From Malus domestica (taxonomy: Eukaryota > Streptophyta > Magnoliopsida > Rosales > Rosaceae): a stretch of DNA of 64,000 bases. Of the stretch, positions 1-12,349 are shown in pieces. The notes beneath the pieces were generated by a model. It ran no database searches, was not told the DNA's origin, and was given only the letters and a program-made list of their open reading frames with translations. The stretch's first letter is position 1, and the number at the start of each line of letters is the position of its first letter. Where the stretch lies: NCBI RefSeq assembly GCF_042453785.1, contig NC_091661.1, forward strand, positions 30,743,501 through 30,807,500. Reading direction: 5' to 3'. The position numbers were made by a program, and so were the translations under genes.

Positions 1-1127
1 CATGACTTAAGATTTCTCCTCCCTGGTTGCAATCCTTTGTTTTATGATGAATACAAATCATCGCTCTCTTTAAAATAAAAACATATTGTCGCGTGCAGAG
101 AGAGGAGGGGTGTACAATATGTCAATATCTAACAAGTTGAAATTGATTTGGATTTCATCGTAGGCACGGAGATGCCGTGTCTGCACGTACATTGAAAGCC
201 TACATTTCAATTCGCCCATATAACTATTAATATTAATTAGGAAAACAAGTTGCAGATCCTCTCAACTATATGTCCTCATCACCACCATCTGAAACTGGAT
301 CGATCTATATGGCTGCCTGCTGCCTGCTGTGGCCTGTCCCTCATTCATTTATTTCTACTCTTTTCTTGCCCAAACACATGTATTTGTTCAATTTGTCCCA
401 TTTTACAGATTCCTATATTTTCTATAATATCATAGATCGATATATTTGTACTAACTGTTGGGTATGAACTTTTGCCTAGCTATATATAAAGCAGTAGTTT
501 AATGCAGACCCCATCATGCACCCAAAAAGAACCCAAGAACACCCATTAAGCTGCTTCTAATATTATTACTTAATTTTTAAACTCCAAACCCTGAATCTAA
601 TTTTTTCTAGTTTATATATAATTTTCTTTTTAAATTGGTTAATATTGGTACGTTTCTGAAGTTCAGATCATAATTTATTTATATTTCTGTTGACTTTTTA
701 ATTAATTTCAAGACGAACAATCCTATTAGTGATGATGATCAATTCAACAGCAGATGCCTCTCTCTGACCATCAGTGATATATATATATATATATATAGTA
801 CTATTACTTTTGGGGGAGAGGTTAATAATTCTCAGAGGAACATTCCCTCAGCCCTTTTAGCAATTGCAACAACAATGGCACATTCAATATCATACGTCTT
901 TTCTTTCTCCCCTCCCTATAATTAAAGAACCAAAGTCCTTAAATTGATTCCTCACTTTTTAGAATTGTCTGCTGCGACCTCTGGTAAATTCAGATTATTA
1001 TTAGGTCATTCTTTTCAAGTACGTACGTGCCTTTTTATGCAACCAAACCCACGCCATAAATTACTACAGCTTGCACCGAAACATATTTTCAAAAAATTGA
1101 TACAATCTGTTAAAAAAAAGGATCTGT

Positions 1128-1255
1128 TATCCACACATCTCATTTTACTTCTCACACACCTCTTAATAATTTCTATCCGTTGATCTTCTTCAATTCATCC
1201 AATCCAACGGTCAAAAATTAAAAAAATATGTGAGAAGTAAAATGAAGTGTGTGGA
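1128..1255. mobile_element. Short fold-back MITE
   Basis: Inverted arms of about 30 bp face each other: ATCCACACATCTCATTTTAC on the left, and the reverse complement of AAATGAAGTGTGTGGAT on the right, about 60 bp apart. The size and palindromic form fit a miniature inverted-repeat element. I could not define a target duplication, so the superfamily is open. Confidence 0.6.
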
Positions 1256-1819
1256 TATCAAATTTCTAAAAAAAAAGCCTAAACCCTACTGCGGCTTGCA
1301 CCGAAACCCTAGCTTAGCTTCCTGTATTAGTCATAGCTCGTAGCTTCATATACCCCCAAGGCCTAGGTTTTCCGACGTTAGGAACGTTGATTAATTAGTT
1401 AGTACATTTGTTTCTAACTGAAAACCCTATCAACGTAACAAGTTAGTGTGATTGACATTATCTTTGCCGAACTTACTTTACATGATACATATAGTATCTG
1501 GATTCTTTCATCTCTCATTTCCCTTCCCTCAATAGGCTCTAGTCCCCTTTTTCTAAGAAAATTTGAGACTGACTCACGTCAATATCTTACATTAACTTCT
1601 TTATAAAAATAGAAAGATAAAGAGGAAAGTGAAAGAGGAGGAGAGGGGACTGAAGGAGATTTACAGAAAATCTACTCCATGTATATATACACACACACAT
1701 AATTTCTTGGGACCTGTCACCTGTGTTCCATTGGTGCCTCCCTGATTCTTGTACAAGATCCACGCAGATATAAATCTAAAAGTTGAATCAGAACCAAGAA
1801 AATTGAATAGGAATTAACC

Positions 1820-1820
1820 C

Positions 1821-1853
<33 letters not shown>

Positions 1854-2064
1854 TCTCTCACATGCACAGTACTGCAAACCAAGCAAGCCAGAACCAAAGC
1901 CAATGCATGATAAAAAAATGAAAAATAGAGAGATGATGGCGATGGTTTAGTCTCTTTCACCTGAGCCTCTCTTATTTACTTCTTTCCGTATACCTAGCTA
2001 CCGCTACATATTCCATACATACTTTCTCTTGATCTTGACAATCTCTCTCTCTCTCTCTCTCTCA
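1820..2064 (+). repeat. CT microsatellites upstream of SPEECHLESS-like gene
   Basis: Two pure CT runs (about 1821-1859 and 2040-2064) lie 120-360 bp before the start codon, probably in the 5' leader or core promoter. CT/GA runs in plant promoters can bind GAGA-type BPC proteins; that role is inferred. They should vary in length between alleles. Confidence 0.75.
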
Positions 2065-2184
2065 CCATCTCTTTCCTCCTCCCTCTCCCTCACCCACGTT
2101 TGGTCCTTTCCCTTCTGTTGGCTTCTTTTTCCTTTCCTTTTGTTCTTTTTTGGCTAACCAAAGCTATATATCCAGCAACCATAG

Positions 2185-4439
2185 ATGGCCATGGACGATC
2201 GCGACCGTTCATCTGATTTTCTCGAAGAACATGAGCAGTACTACCACGGCGATACCGATTGTAACTTAGGCACTCTGGGAGACGATCTTTTTAGCATGTT
2301 AGAGAGCTTAGATGATCATGGGTTTGGAGGAGGAGGAGGCGGGGGAATTGTGGACTTTCCTCAGCCGTCAGCTACAGCTCCATTGGAATATGAACAACTA
2401 CTTGCTGTTTTTAGCGCATCACCAAAAGACTTCTCCTCCTCAGCTGATCAGACCGAGCTTGATGAAACTAACTCTGCCCCCAAAACCAAGAGACTCAAGT
2501 TCTCATCAGCTGCCACCCCCACCGCCACTGCCACCACAACAACCATGAATCCTTCAGATCAGGATGGAGGGCGGATGTCTCATACAACAGTGGAGCGCAA
2601 CCGTAGAAAGCAAATGAACGACCACTTGAGTGTCTTGCGCTCTCTTATGCCTTGCTTTTATGTTAAACGAGTCAGTATCCTGTCTTATTTCTTTTATTTA
2701 GTTCTGGTGATTTTTTTTGAAATGTCAATAACAATAACAACTCTCTATTTTTTTTCTTTTTTCCGGCATATGTTTTCTTCCTTCACCATCAACCTCAAAC
2801 TTGAAAAAGGTAGAAGGCCATCACTGTTGAGTATTAACTAGCTACTTGAAGCACGAAGTGATTCTTCTTATTAAATAAAATTTCCCTTGCACACCATTGG
2901 GGTGTTATTTCAGAAAAGAACAAACAAATTCTTCGCCCTTTTTTTTTTCCTTTTTTTTTTAAATATGTGTATATATGAATTGTTTAGTAGTGCAATTGTA
3001 TATATATATATATATTGTACCTAATTTTTTTGTCTTGATTGATTCATCAGGGAGATCAAGCTTCAATTATTGGAGGGGTGGTTGATTACATCAATGAGCT
3101 GCAGCAAGTTCTTCAATCACTTGAAGCCAAAAAGCAACGAAAAGCATACAGCTGTGAAGTGTTAAGCAGCCCTAGGCTGCAGCAAGTTTCCAGTCCAAGG
3201 CCACCTGGTCCTTCACCATCAGTCCTCAGCCCTAGAAAGCCACCTCTCAGCCCTAGGCTCGGCGGCAGCAGCTTACCACCCATCAGCCCAAGAACTCCAC
3301 AACCCACAAGCCCTTATAAGCCAACGGCAGCCAGGACAATATTGCAACAACCACAAATATTACCTGCAGCTCCTAATATTTTTGGTAATTATCTGATTTC
3401 TAGTCCAACAATGGTTGCTAGCTCATCACTTGATCCATCCCCTACTTCTTCAAGTGCTACTTCCTCCATTAATAATAGTATCGACAATCTCAACGAGCTT
3501 TTCGCCAACTCCAAGTCCGCCATTGCGGATGTGGAGGTGAAATTTTCGGGTCCAAATGTTCTTTTGAAAACAGTGTCTCCTCGGATACCTGGACAGGCTC
3601 TAAAAATCATTTCCACTCTTGAAGACCTTTCGCTAGAAATTCTCCATGTCAGTATCACCACCGCTGACGAAACCATGCTTAATTCCTTCACCATCAAGGT
3701 AATTTAATTTCATTTTCTAAATTAAATACATGATTGATTAACTTCATTGCTTTCGTTAATAAGTTACTAGTTTTAGATTTTGTTTAAAAATATTTGCTTA
3801 TACCAATCCTGTCAGACTTTAGTGTTAAAAAGCTGTGCTACATTCGTTGCATGGGCTCAGCCATTGATGTGTTACATGAGACACCCACAATCTTGACAAC
3901 TATTTTTAGCATTCATAGTGTTAACTACATAGAAAGACAATATAAAAGCTAAAGCAATCGATCGACTATCTAAACCTTGAGATAGTAAAATGGTAAATGA
4001 CTTTTACCAGATCATATAATAGGTAAATATATGTTAGCTAGCTAGCTGCCATGGATATTATCTCACCATTGTACTATACTTACAGTAATTTCATTTCCTG
4101 TTTCACAGAAAAAACAGCTACATATATATACAAGTACTGTGTTTGATTGTACCTGAACTGAGTAATGATTTTAATGCTTGTCTACTTGAAACCCCACTAG
4201 AAGAAGAAATTGTGGAAAACTGGGTCATCGATCTTTCATTTTCAGACATTGAATATAGCTACCAAGTACAAATGTATATGTTAAAAAGGGATTGTTTTAA
4301 TTAATAATGTGGTGTCTAAATTGTGATTTTACTGAAGCTAGCTGCTAATGATTGGTATGTGCTTTCTTGCTAGATTGGAATTGAATGCCAACTTAGTGCC
4401 GAGGAACTCGTTCACCAAATCCAGCAAACATTCTGCTAA
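2185..4439 (+). CDS. SPCH: SPEECHLESS-like bHLH transcription factor
   Basis: Three exons (2185-2670, 3051-3698, 4374-4439) join in frame to about 399 residues. The bHLH (about residues 133-181) has the basic motif HTTVERNRRKQMNDHL and runs across intron 1 through MPCFYVKR into GDQASIIGGVVDYINELQ, which is diagnostic for the SPCH/MUTE/FAMA clade. After it comes a stretch of about 60 residues with seven SP and one TP dipeptides, matching the MAPK-target domain that marks SPCH and is absent from MUTE and FAMA. The C terminus is the conserved ACT-like domain ending IGIECQLSAEELVHQIQQTF. In Arabidopsis SPCH starts the stomatal lineage and is destabilised by MAPK phosphorylation. A seven-glycine run follows residue 50. 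The start codon is the first in-frame ATG and precedes the conserved acidic N terminus. Confidence 0.95.
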
Positions 4440-6406
4440 ATGAGTCTCTTTTATGATGCTTCGAAGTATTTTATACACTGTAATTTTTAATCGTTAAATC
4501 TTTGATCATTGTATTTTTAACCATTGATTTAACGATTAAAAGTTTCGAAATATGGAATCTTCTGGAGCACACTAAAACATCCGCCGGTAGCTATCATATT
4601 TCATCACTCGGTCAAAATTACCCCAACCGCAATCTCTCTGTTTGTCTCTCATCTCCGAATGGTGCTCTAATAAAATAGAATGTGGGAAGCCATGCATTTT
4701 TCCATATTCTTAATATAACCAATGAATTGGAGACCACTAATAACTTTGTTTTACTTTTAGCAAGCCTATCTAGGGTAACCCTTTGTAATTGTCAATTGAG
4801 CATTCTCAAGGGTCTTATTTCATGTATACATCCATGCATGAATTAAGTTCGCAATTCTTTTTATTAATTACTGAAAAAAAGCTCCATGTGGATGTGAATA
4901 TATCATGAACTTTAACTTCTTCTCGCTTCAAATTATGGAAAGTATTTAATTACGAATGTTACATAATTATAAGATGAGACTTGATCACATTCTCCTACAG
5001 CTAAGTCTTACTCATTACCATGTGGTATATAACCAATTTACTTATGCTATAACACATATATTAGTTTCAAAATTATTCCATAAAGCATAAACTCATTGTC
5101 ACACATATAATTTATAACATGTGAATTCATTATACATAGTGTTTACATCTTTTATTCAACTTTCTATTTTCAAAATTAAACGATGTGGATGCTAGACTAC
5201 TAGTACTACAACCGTTCGTTGAGAGTATGTCAAAATTAAATGCAAGGAAGAAGAAGATGTGAAACCCTTATGTATCCATATAAAGGTCTTCGTCTATAAG
5301 TTGGACATCATTTTCCCTACTACTTAAGGAGAGATTTTTCAATGTGATCGGAACACGAGGTGGTACGCCAAATGTCATTAATTACAGAATTGGAGGGAAA
5401 CTTTTTTTTCAAGTGTCTCTTCACTTGTATAATGACATTTGGCGTATGTGCCCATGTTCCGAGCACATTGAAAAATCTTTCCTACTCGAGCTAAATTCTA
5501 GTTGTAGATAGCTAGGTAGCTCATGATTATACCAACTCAGCTGGACCAAACCCTAAAGCAATAGACATATTTACCAGAACATTATAACACACATCAATAT
5601 AGTGGGGCAAATTGCTATAAATTCCATTGGTTTTTTCTTGTGAGATGCCTCTTTTAGTTAACAAGCGGCATGTTTGAGGCTGGGAAACATATATTTATAT
5701 TGATGGATCATTGACCACACTTCTTCAAGACAGCCAAATTCCATTTCATTTCCCCTGTAACTCGGTATATGTTAACAAAAAAGTCCAAACACCATTACTC
5801 TACATTTTTTCTTTCACCTTTTCCTATGTTTCTTCTTTTCTTCTTTTGAATTTTCCCATGGAGGAAGTAGCAAATGACTAAAAAAATATAGTTAATGGAC
5901 GGATAAAATAATGTCGGTTTTAAACAGATCATGGGTATACAAATCTAAACGTAACAAAGTTTATTAGAACAATTCGTTCGCTATTCACCCTTCTACATCC
6001 GAGTTTGCATGTTCCTCCAGTTCACTTAGACTAAAATATCCCTCAAATACAAAAAGAAAAAAGAAATACTGGCCTGACCTAGCTACTATTGGGCCTTATT
6101 CAACCCAATATATGGTAAAACACAATTGTGGTTGGCCCTTACCCAAAAAAAGGTAATAGAAAAAAATCATTAAAACACATTATTCAGTTTATTTTTCTGA
6201 ATAAAAATTGGGAAGAAACTACATATCAGTTTATTTTTTGTTTATGGAACATATATCAGACTACTATAACAGATGTTACATGACCGATTATTCTACACTT
6301 TCTCACAGATGCTACACACAAATATACCTAAAATTCAGAATGCTTAATTAAAATTTTGTATGCTAATCAATTTCCCCCACCTTCTGTGTTGTGGGAGCCT
6401 GTGAAA
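4440..6406. other. Intergenic region between SPCH and WRKY 3' ends
   Basis: The two flanking genes converge on this AT-rich stretch, so it should hold both 3' UTRs and polyadenylation sites. Apart from the fold-back at 5328-5482 I see no gene or RNA. Confidence 0.6.
5328..5482. mobile_element. Fold-back MITE, GGAGAGATTTTTCAATGTG family
   Basis: About 155 bp with inverted arms of roughly 50 bp: GGAGAGATTTTTCAATGTG on the left and its near reverse complement on the right, with a shared inner segment GCCAAATGTCATTA / TAATGACATTTGGC. Relatives with the same outer motif occur at 14855-16980 (interrupted), 46639-46811, 47735-47877 (partial) and 49916-50083. Confidence 0.75.
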
Positions 6407-7937
6407 TTAGGAAAAGAATCCTGGACCGTCAAATGAGAAGTTGGGAAACAACTGATCAGCCTGACCAAATGGGATATCTAAACCAACACTTGGAGAGTTG
6501 GTAGCTGAAGTTGGAGCTGAGATTATCTCTCCACTCTGAAAATTTTGGTCAACTCCAAAATCCCGCTGAGACATTGAGAAATAGTTTGTTCCTGAAGTTG
6601 TAGGTCCCGCAAATGGAGAAGAAAAACTTCCCACATAACTGTTGTTCAATGGTGAGGGACTGTTGAAGGAGGGGAACAGTTCCTCACGAGTGTCTAATCC
6701 TTCAGTAATGACTCTGAGGCCTTCCGGGAGGTTTAAGAGCGTGTGTTGTTGTGATTGTTGCTGGTTTTGTTGAGGATCCACTAGGTTATTCTGCCGTTCC
6801 GTCCTTTCGGGCTGCAACGGTGACGGGGAAGGAGGAGTACTTGTGCCGGTGGAGGCTTGTGTACATGTGTGCTTTCCTCTGTAAGTAATTTCAAAGATCG
6901 TCGGGTCTTCATCGGAACGTTGGACTTGCTTTGTGGCCAAGCAGCTTTGGACGTTTCGGTGAGTGCAGCGGTAGTAGCCTCTGCCAAGGTGAATGAATCT
7001 AATGTTTTTGTCAACGGTTCATTTGACCAGTCATAAAGGGTAATTAACAAATGGTTCAATTGACCAAGTCATACTTTCTAATGTTTACTATATATGCTCT
7101 TGTTGTAATTTAAGATAAAGGAAGGAGAAGACTTATATGAAATTGTTGAGTATTATTTCTCTGTTTGTCTCTTTCATTACATGACAATCACGTGATGAGA
7201 AAGATACGAAGAAAACGACAAAGAGAAAAATATATACATAATAAAGATAGCTAAGATTTTCTCGCATGGACTTGTTATATGTCATAGCTATCGATTAAAC
7301 TATAATTGGAGCTAGTTGATTTGAAGACCTAAAGATAGATTATATATGTACGAAGAAAATCTAAAGTCCTATATACCTTGGATATTTGGCTCCAAGTATG
7401 TCCTTCTGGCCGTACTTCCTCCAACTAAATCCATCATCAAGAGGCCCCTCAAGCCCCATACCAGATGTAACTCTTATTTGTTGTGTCCACCGTGGGAGAT
7501 TTTTCCTGCAACATTCATGAAAAAATAAAAATCACAACCATTTAAGATCACCTTAAGTACTAAAACATTATCATGAAAATCTCTTTCTATATTAACCTCT
7601 TCCTAGAGGAATCTTTGTTGTCATGGTCCTTGAATTCGCGGTCGGAGTCTTCACTCCGGGGACTTTCATTTAGCGAATGCGGCGGAGACTCAACCATTCG
7701 AATTGCAACATGACCTGTGGGCTGTTGTTGCTCACCTCCTGAGGCTGAGCTGCTAGAGTTCAGCATGGAAAGCGCTTTTTCGTACGAAAGTATGATCTTT
7801 TGAACCAGCAATTCCCGGGTTCCATAAGAGGAAGATGGAACGTTGAGATGGATCTGTAGCTGCCTAGCCAGATCCCTCCCTTGTGCTAGCTCATTTACAA
7901 GACTCTTTTGCTCCCAATGTATATTGCAGTTCTCCAT
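6407..7937 (-). CDS. Group III WRKY transcription factor (WRKY41/53-like)
   Basis: Three exons read on the minus strand: 7937-7597, 7505-7377 and 6980-6407, joining in frame to 347 residues. The N terminus ([20 protein letters not shown]) matches the WRKY41/53/30/46 group. Exon 2 carries [18 protein letters not shown] and exon 3 the zinc finger, C-x7-C-x23-H-x-C ([11 protein letters not shown] ... GKHTC), the group III pattern. Intron 2 splits the domain after the PR codons, as is usual for WRKY genes. Proteins of this group bind W-boxes (TTGACC/T) and act in pathogen, salicylate and senescence responses in Arabidopsis. The C-terminal third is Ser/Asn/Phe-rich and probably regulatory. I cannot tell which WRKY number is the true orthologue. 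Confidence 0.94.
6981..7376 (-). promoter_or_regulatory. WRKY intron 2 with clustered W-box cores
   Basis: Two TTGACC cores occur about 40 bp apart near 7023-7028 and 7060-7065, close to the 3' end of the intron on the minus strand. W-boxes are the binding sites of WRKY proteins, so auto- or cross-regulation is possible. This is inferred from motif presence only. Confidence 0.35.
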
Positions 7938-8599
7938 TTGTCAGTAGCAGCACATGAGATATAGGAACGAAGTTATCTGTTAAGATTTCGGAAAACAAGA
8001 ACTGGGTTTTCAATAGATTGAAGTAAAATATGTATTTTTACCAAAATCAGAGACAAAAACTACCAGACCATGAAACGGGAGACAGATTTGTGAGAAGGGT
8101 AAGTTTTTGTGTTTGGATTAGTATGTGTAATCACTGTGATTAGTGATGAGATGGGAAGAATCTGAAGGTGGAAACTTGATGAGGAATGAGAGGGAGAGGT
8201 GGTTATGGGGATTTATGGGAAGGTGTTTTTGAATCTACAGAATGTGAGGGAAAGGAATAGAGAAGTTTGACTGGGAAAATCGAAGTGGAAATTCTTCATA
8301 GGAGACCAGTCTTTGGTCATAGGAATTGGGAGGTTCAAAGTTAAGAGTATAGAGGAAGTCCAATTGCTGACCGTTTCAGCCTTCATGCGCTTTCTCCGTC
8401 CAATAAGCTAAGCTAAGCACCAAAATTATATATCTCATCATCTCATTTGGTGATTTGATGATTTAGATTAAGAGGGAAATGAAGGAAAATCGACGACTAA
8501 GCATAAAAAGGTAGGAGGGAGACCAAAATTAATCTTCAAACTTAGATCCGCGTCGTTAATACTACTATTCTACTAAAGCTAAAGCAAAGAGAGATCTTT

Positions 8600-9770
8600 T
8601 GAGAAAACTTAATTACAAAATTGCCTCTAAACTTTAGTGGTTGTTCCACTTTGGTCCTCAAACATTTTCTCCCGTCACATTTTGTCTCTAAAGTTTTTAA
8701 AATGTGTTGGATGACAACGTTAGTTAAGTTTAATGGTGTGGGAGAGTCATTTCGTTCTTTCTTGGCTCTATTACACCACGGTCTCAATTAGGTTAGCAAC
8801 AACGCTTTTCAAACTGACACTAAATTAATCAATTGATAAGGTGTTTAATGATATTGTTAGTATCCATATAAATGATATTTCCCTCATGTTTGGCTATAGC
8901 AATAACTCAAAAATCTAAAGTCACTTGGCATCTTTGTCAATGGAACAAACCAAGGCAAAGGAAGTTGGGTGGGTTCAACCAGAAATGTTATACTTACACA
9001 CAAGACTGCCCTTATTCCCGAAAACTTCACGAGGACTACTTTACGATGATGGACGACCATCCATAGGGGGTTTACAGCAGAAGGCCCTTGCAGAGAAAAG
9101 CTTTATCCTAGGGAATAGAAGATGCTCAGCTCCACACAACATAGAGATTAGTACGCTTTTTGGAAGAACATAGAATAGTAAACGAGCTAGCATGCGGAAC
9201 ACGACGATCATTAGAAATTCACAAGTTAGAGATGCTGTTATACACCATTTCCCAAAACTTCTCATACCAGACCAACCCACTGAAATGCAAATAGGAATCA
9301 GAAATGTGGTCAATATATGAAGAATAAAGAGATACCGTGTATATCTTGTGACACTAAAACAACCACTCAAAAAGACACGTGTTAATAAAAAGAATATTAA
9401 ATCATATTCTACCGTCATGTCACTTATCGTTGATTTTCTTATAGTTAAAACTAGTTTTATGTCTTAATTTATTACTTTAAGTCCCCATTAAAAGTGACTA
9501 CTCTAACCAAAATGACGTATGGAATTTGTTGGTTTTGTCCATTTTTAGCAATATGCCTAATCTCGAACATAAGTGGACATGTGCCAAGAAATAAAGAGAA
9601 TTCTAGTTGTCACGTGCTACTCTGTTAACTTTTGTAACGATAAACCCTTCTATCCTTGACAAACACACTTTTCAAAAGTTTATGAGCCAATTTGAGACAA
9701 AATAAAAGGACCAATGTGGAAAACTCTTAAGAGTTTAGGGGACAAATAAGAACAAAGGAGTGACATATAC
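8600..9770. mobile_element. Candidate long-terminal-inverted-repeat element
   Basis: Related but diverged sequences in opposite orientation flank about 1.1 kb. On the left (about 8605-8700) is the series CTCTAAACTTTAGTGGTTGT ... CCACTTTGGTCCTC ... TTTTGTCTC. On the right (about 9670-9770) the reverse complement gives CCCCTAAACTCTTAAGAGTT ... CCACATTGGTCCTT ... TTTTGTCTC. Long TIRs and a small size suggest a Mutator-like non-autonomous element, possibly with captured sequence. The interior (8900-9420) has overlapping open frames on both strands but nothing I recognise. I could not confirm a 9 bp target duplication. Confidence 0.4.
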
Positions 9771-10596
9771 ATGCCATCAGCTTCAATACTTTGCTTACGT
9801 TAACGTGCAAATTGGATTGGATCTCCTGTATTCGAAGAGACAAGAAGCGCAGACTTGATAATCTAATAGTTCAATGGTTGAAAATTTGATTAATTAAGTG
9901 TAAAAATACACTCAGATTGTCAGGGAACCAGCTACTAGCTAGCGTATTTTTCGTGCCTTACTATTAGTGAAGAACGGTCGGTCATGTAACATACTTAAGC
10001 TTAATTGTAATATTTTTCCTTTAATTACATTTAATATTCATAATATTTACAGAAAGTTAAAAACTAGATAATTTCCCAACTAAGAAAAAGCAAATAGTGC
10101 AGTCTTCTGTCCTCAGTTCCCACGCGTAGAGCAAGCGAGCGTGTTGAAACCTGAAACATACATGCATGCATGCATGGTAAATTTGAACATGTTTTGTAAC
10201 AAACAAGAGCACTAACTTTGCTTAGTATTTTATAAATATGGAACTTTTAGGATCGCTAATTAAGATTACACAGGGGAATGGAGTTGAATGATTAATAAAG
10301 TTCAAGTAGAATCTGTTTTTATGGATTTTTATTTTTTTATTTTTTTTATGTGGGATCTGATTGGTTCTAGTTCAACCAACACGTTCTTTAGAGCAACTCC
10401 AGTGTAGGAGCCCTCCCCCAAGACTATTCACTATTTAATCCACCTAGTGAACAGTAACTGCCCTTAATGAATAGTGCATTCCCCTGGCAATTGCCTTTTG
10501 CATCTCCACCTCTGCACTGAATAGCCCTGGCAATTGGCAATAAAATATTATTATTTTTTAATTTATAAAATAATACATAATAATTTTATTTGTAAT

Positions 10597-10975
10597 TTTG
10601 GATAAGATTTTTAATCGTTCTCGTTGCGCCACGTTTCATTATCCGAAAGGCCAATAGCAATAAAATTTTTGTATTTATAAAATAATTCAAAAGAATTTTA
10701 TTTGTTATTTCAGATAAGATTTTTAATCGTTCTCGTTGCGCCACGTGTCATTATCCGCAAAGACAATTATTGGTGATGGATTTCCGATAAGATTTTTAAT
10801 CGTTGTGTCAAGGTACATGTCATTATCTGAAAAGACAATTATTGGTGATGAATTTTTGATAAGATTTTTAACCAATCACGTCATGTCACGTGTCACAATC
10901 CGATTACAATCTTTGAGGATAGATTTCCACCAAATTTTTAACAAATTGCGGCATGCCACGTGACATTATCTACAA
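10597..10975 (+). repeat. Degenerate subterminal tandem repeat of the Harbinger element
   Basis: About five copies of a 70-110 bp unit, each with GATAAGATTTTTAATCGTT followed by a CACGT-containing block and CATTATC. CACGTG or CACGTTT cores recur near 10630, 10743, 10815, 10887 and 10956. Similar CACGTG blocks occur near the right end (12549 and 12752). Subterminal arrays in DNA transposons often serve as transposase contact sites; that is inferred here. Confidence 0.6.
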
Positions 10976-11170
10976 CCTAATCTTTTCTGAATCCTCTATA
11001 TAATTCACCATCCATCCTCATAAATCTCACACCAATTTTCTCAAGATCTCTATCATTATTCATAGTTTTTGCTTCCTTCTTCACCAAAATCCTTATCATT
11101 ATTCATAGTTTTTGTTTCATTCTTCACCAAAATCCCTATCATTATTCATAGTTTTTACTTCATTCTTACA

Positions 11171-12349
11171 ATGTCTTCTTCTTCTTCTTCAAAGATGATG
11201 TGGGAAATCGATCAAGAAGAGGAAGAATTGTTTAACTAATCAGAAGGAATGTTCAATGTTGGGGATTGGGCCCAAAATGAGATGGAAGAGGATGACGAAC
11301 GTAGACGGAGAGATGACGAATCAAGAAGGGCAGGAGCCTCACAATCCCGTCGAGTCGTCCAAGCTATGGCTCATATCTGCAGGCTCAACCGTGCTGTAAA
11401 CATTGATAGAAATAGGCAACGACAAGGTCAGGAGCTCTTGGACGATTATTTTGTCCGTAACAGTGCATTCCCTGATACATACTTCCGACGTCGTTTTAGA
11501 ATGGAACGACATTTGTTCAACAAAATCATGGGCGCTGTTTGCAACCATGATTCTTACTTTGTGCAAAAGCCGGATGCTTTTGGTGCTATGGGTCTCCTGC
11601 TTGAGCAAAAAATTACTGCTGCCTTGCGGATGCTTGCATATGGAGCAGCTGCAGACCAAGTGGACGAGATAACGAGGATGGGAAAATCAACCATTCTTGA
11701 GTCCCTGATGAGGTTTTGTTCGGCAATCGAATCTATCTACACCGCAGAGTACCTTCGGAGACCTACTCATATGGACTTGCAAAGGCTTCTGAAGAAAGGC
11801 GAGATGCGAGGTTTTCCAGGGATGATTGGAAGCATTGATTGTATGCACTGGACTTGGAAAAACTGTCCAAGTGCATGGCAAGGCACTTATAGGGACAGAA
11901 AAGGATCAAAAAGTATCATTTTGGATGCGATGACATCTTTTGATACATGGATTTGGCACCCCTTTTTTGGGGTTCCGAGAGCTCAAAATGACCTCAACAT
12001 CCTTGCCCAATCCCCAATGTTCTACGATGTCTTGCAAGGAAAGGTACTAAAAGTCACGTATGAGGTCAACAAACATATGTACGATGGGCCATACTACCTA
12101 GTTGATGGCATTTACCCAAAGTGGTCAACATTTGTCAAAATAGTGCCACGTCCGTGAAGTACAAAGGAAAAACACTTTGCAAGATGTCAAGAGAGGTGTA
12201 GGAAGGATGTGGAGCGTTGTTTCGGTATCCTCCAAGCTCGCTATGCGATCATCAGGGGTGCTGCCAAATTGTTTGATGTAGAGTCGCTTCGATCCATCAT
12301 AATGACGTGCATCATTCTTCACAACATGAATGTGGTTGAAAGTAGTTGA
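11171..12349 (+). pseudogene. Harbinger (HARBI1/PF04827-like) transposase with two in-frame stops
   Basis: One reading frame runs from the ATG at 11171 to TGA near 12349, interrupted by TAA at 11237-11239 and TGA at 12155-12157; no frameshift is needed. Recognisable blocks are DDYF...FRRRFRM, GSIDCMHWTWKNCP (first catalytic Asp), RAQNDLNIL, YYLVDGIYPKW (second Asp) and, after the second stop, KDVERCFGILQARYAIIRG (catalytic Glu) and TCIILHNM. All three acidic residues are still readable, so only the stops silence it. Translation starting at the downstream ATG 11249 would give about 302 residues lacking the Glu. Confidence 0.9.

Larger units (their letters stand above)
1..2184. other. Left-edge intergenic region and SPEECHLESS upstream region
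   Basis: No coding region is supported here. The stretch is AT-rich and holds a small inverted-repeat MITE near 1128-1255, a (TA)n run near 778-797 and long CT microsatellites just upstream of the SPEECHLESS-like start. Short open frames near 250-470 and 944-1183 are low in complexity and resemble no family I know. Confidence 0.7.

Noticed and set aside
2671-2841. Read-through extension of the SPCH first exon into intron 1
   Set aside because: The sequence after VKR is AT-rich and unlike the family. Splicing at 2670/3051 restores the conserved GDQASIIGG.
9041-9418. A 125-codon minus-strand open frame with hydrophobic sequence
   Set aside because: It overlaps open frames on the other strand, has no recognisable domain, and lies between candidate terminal inverted repeats. 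More likely repeat interior than a gene.
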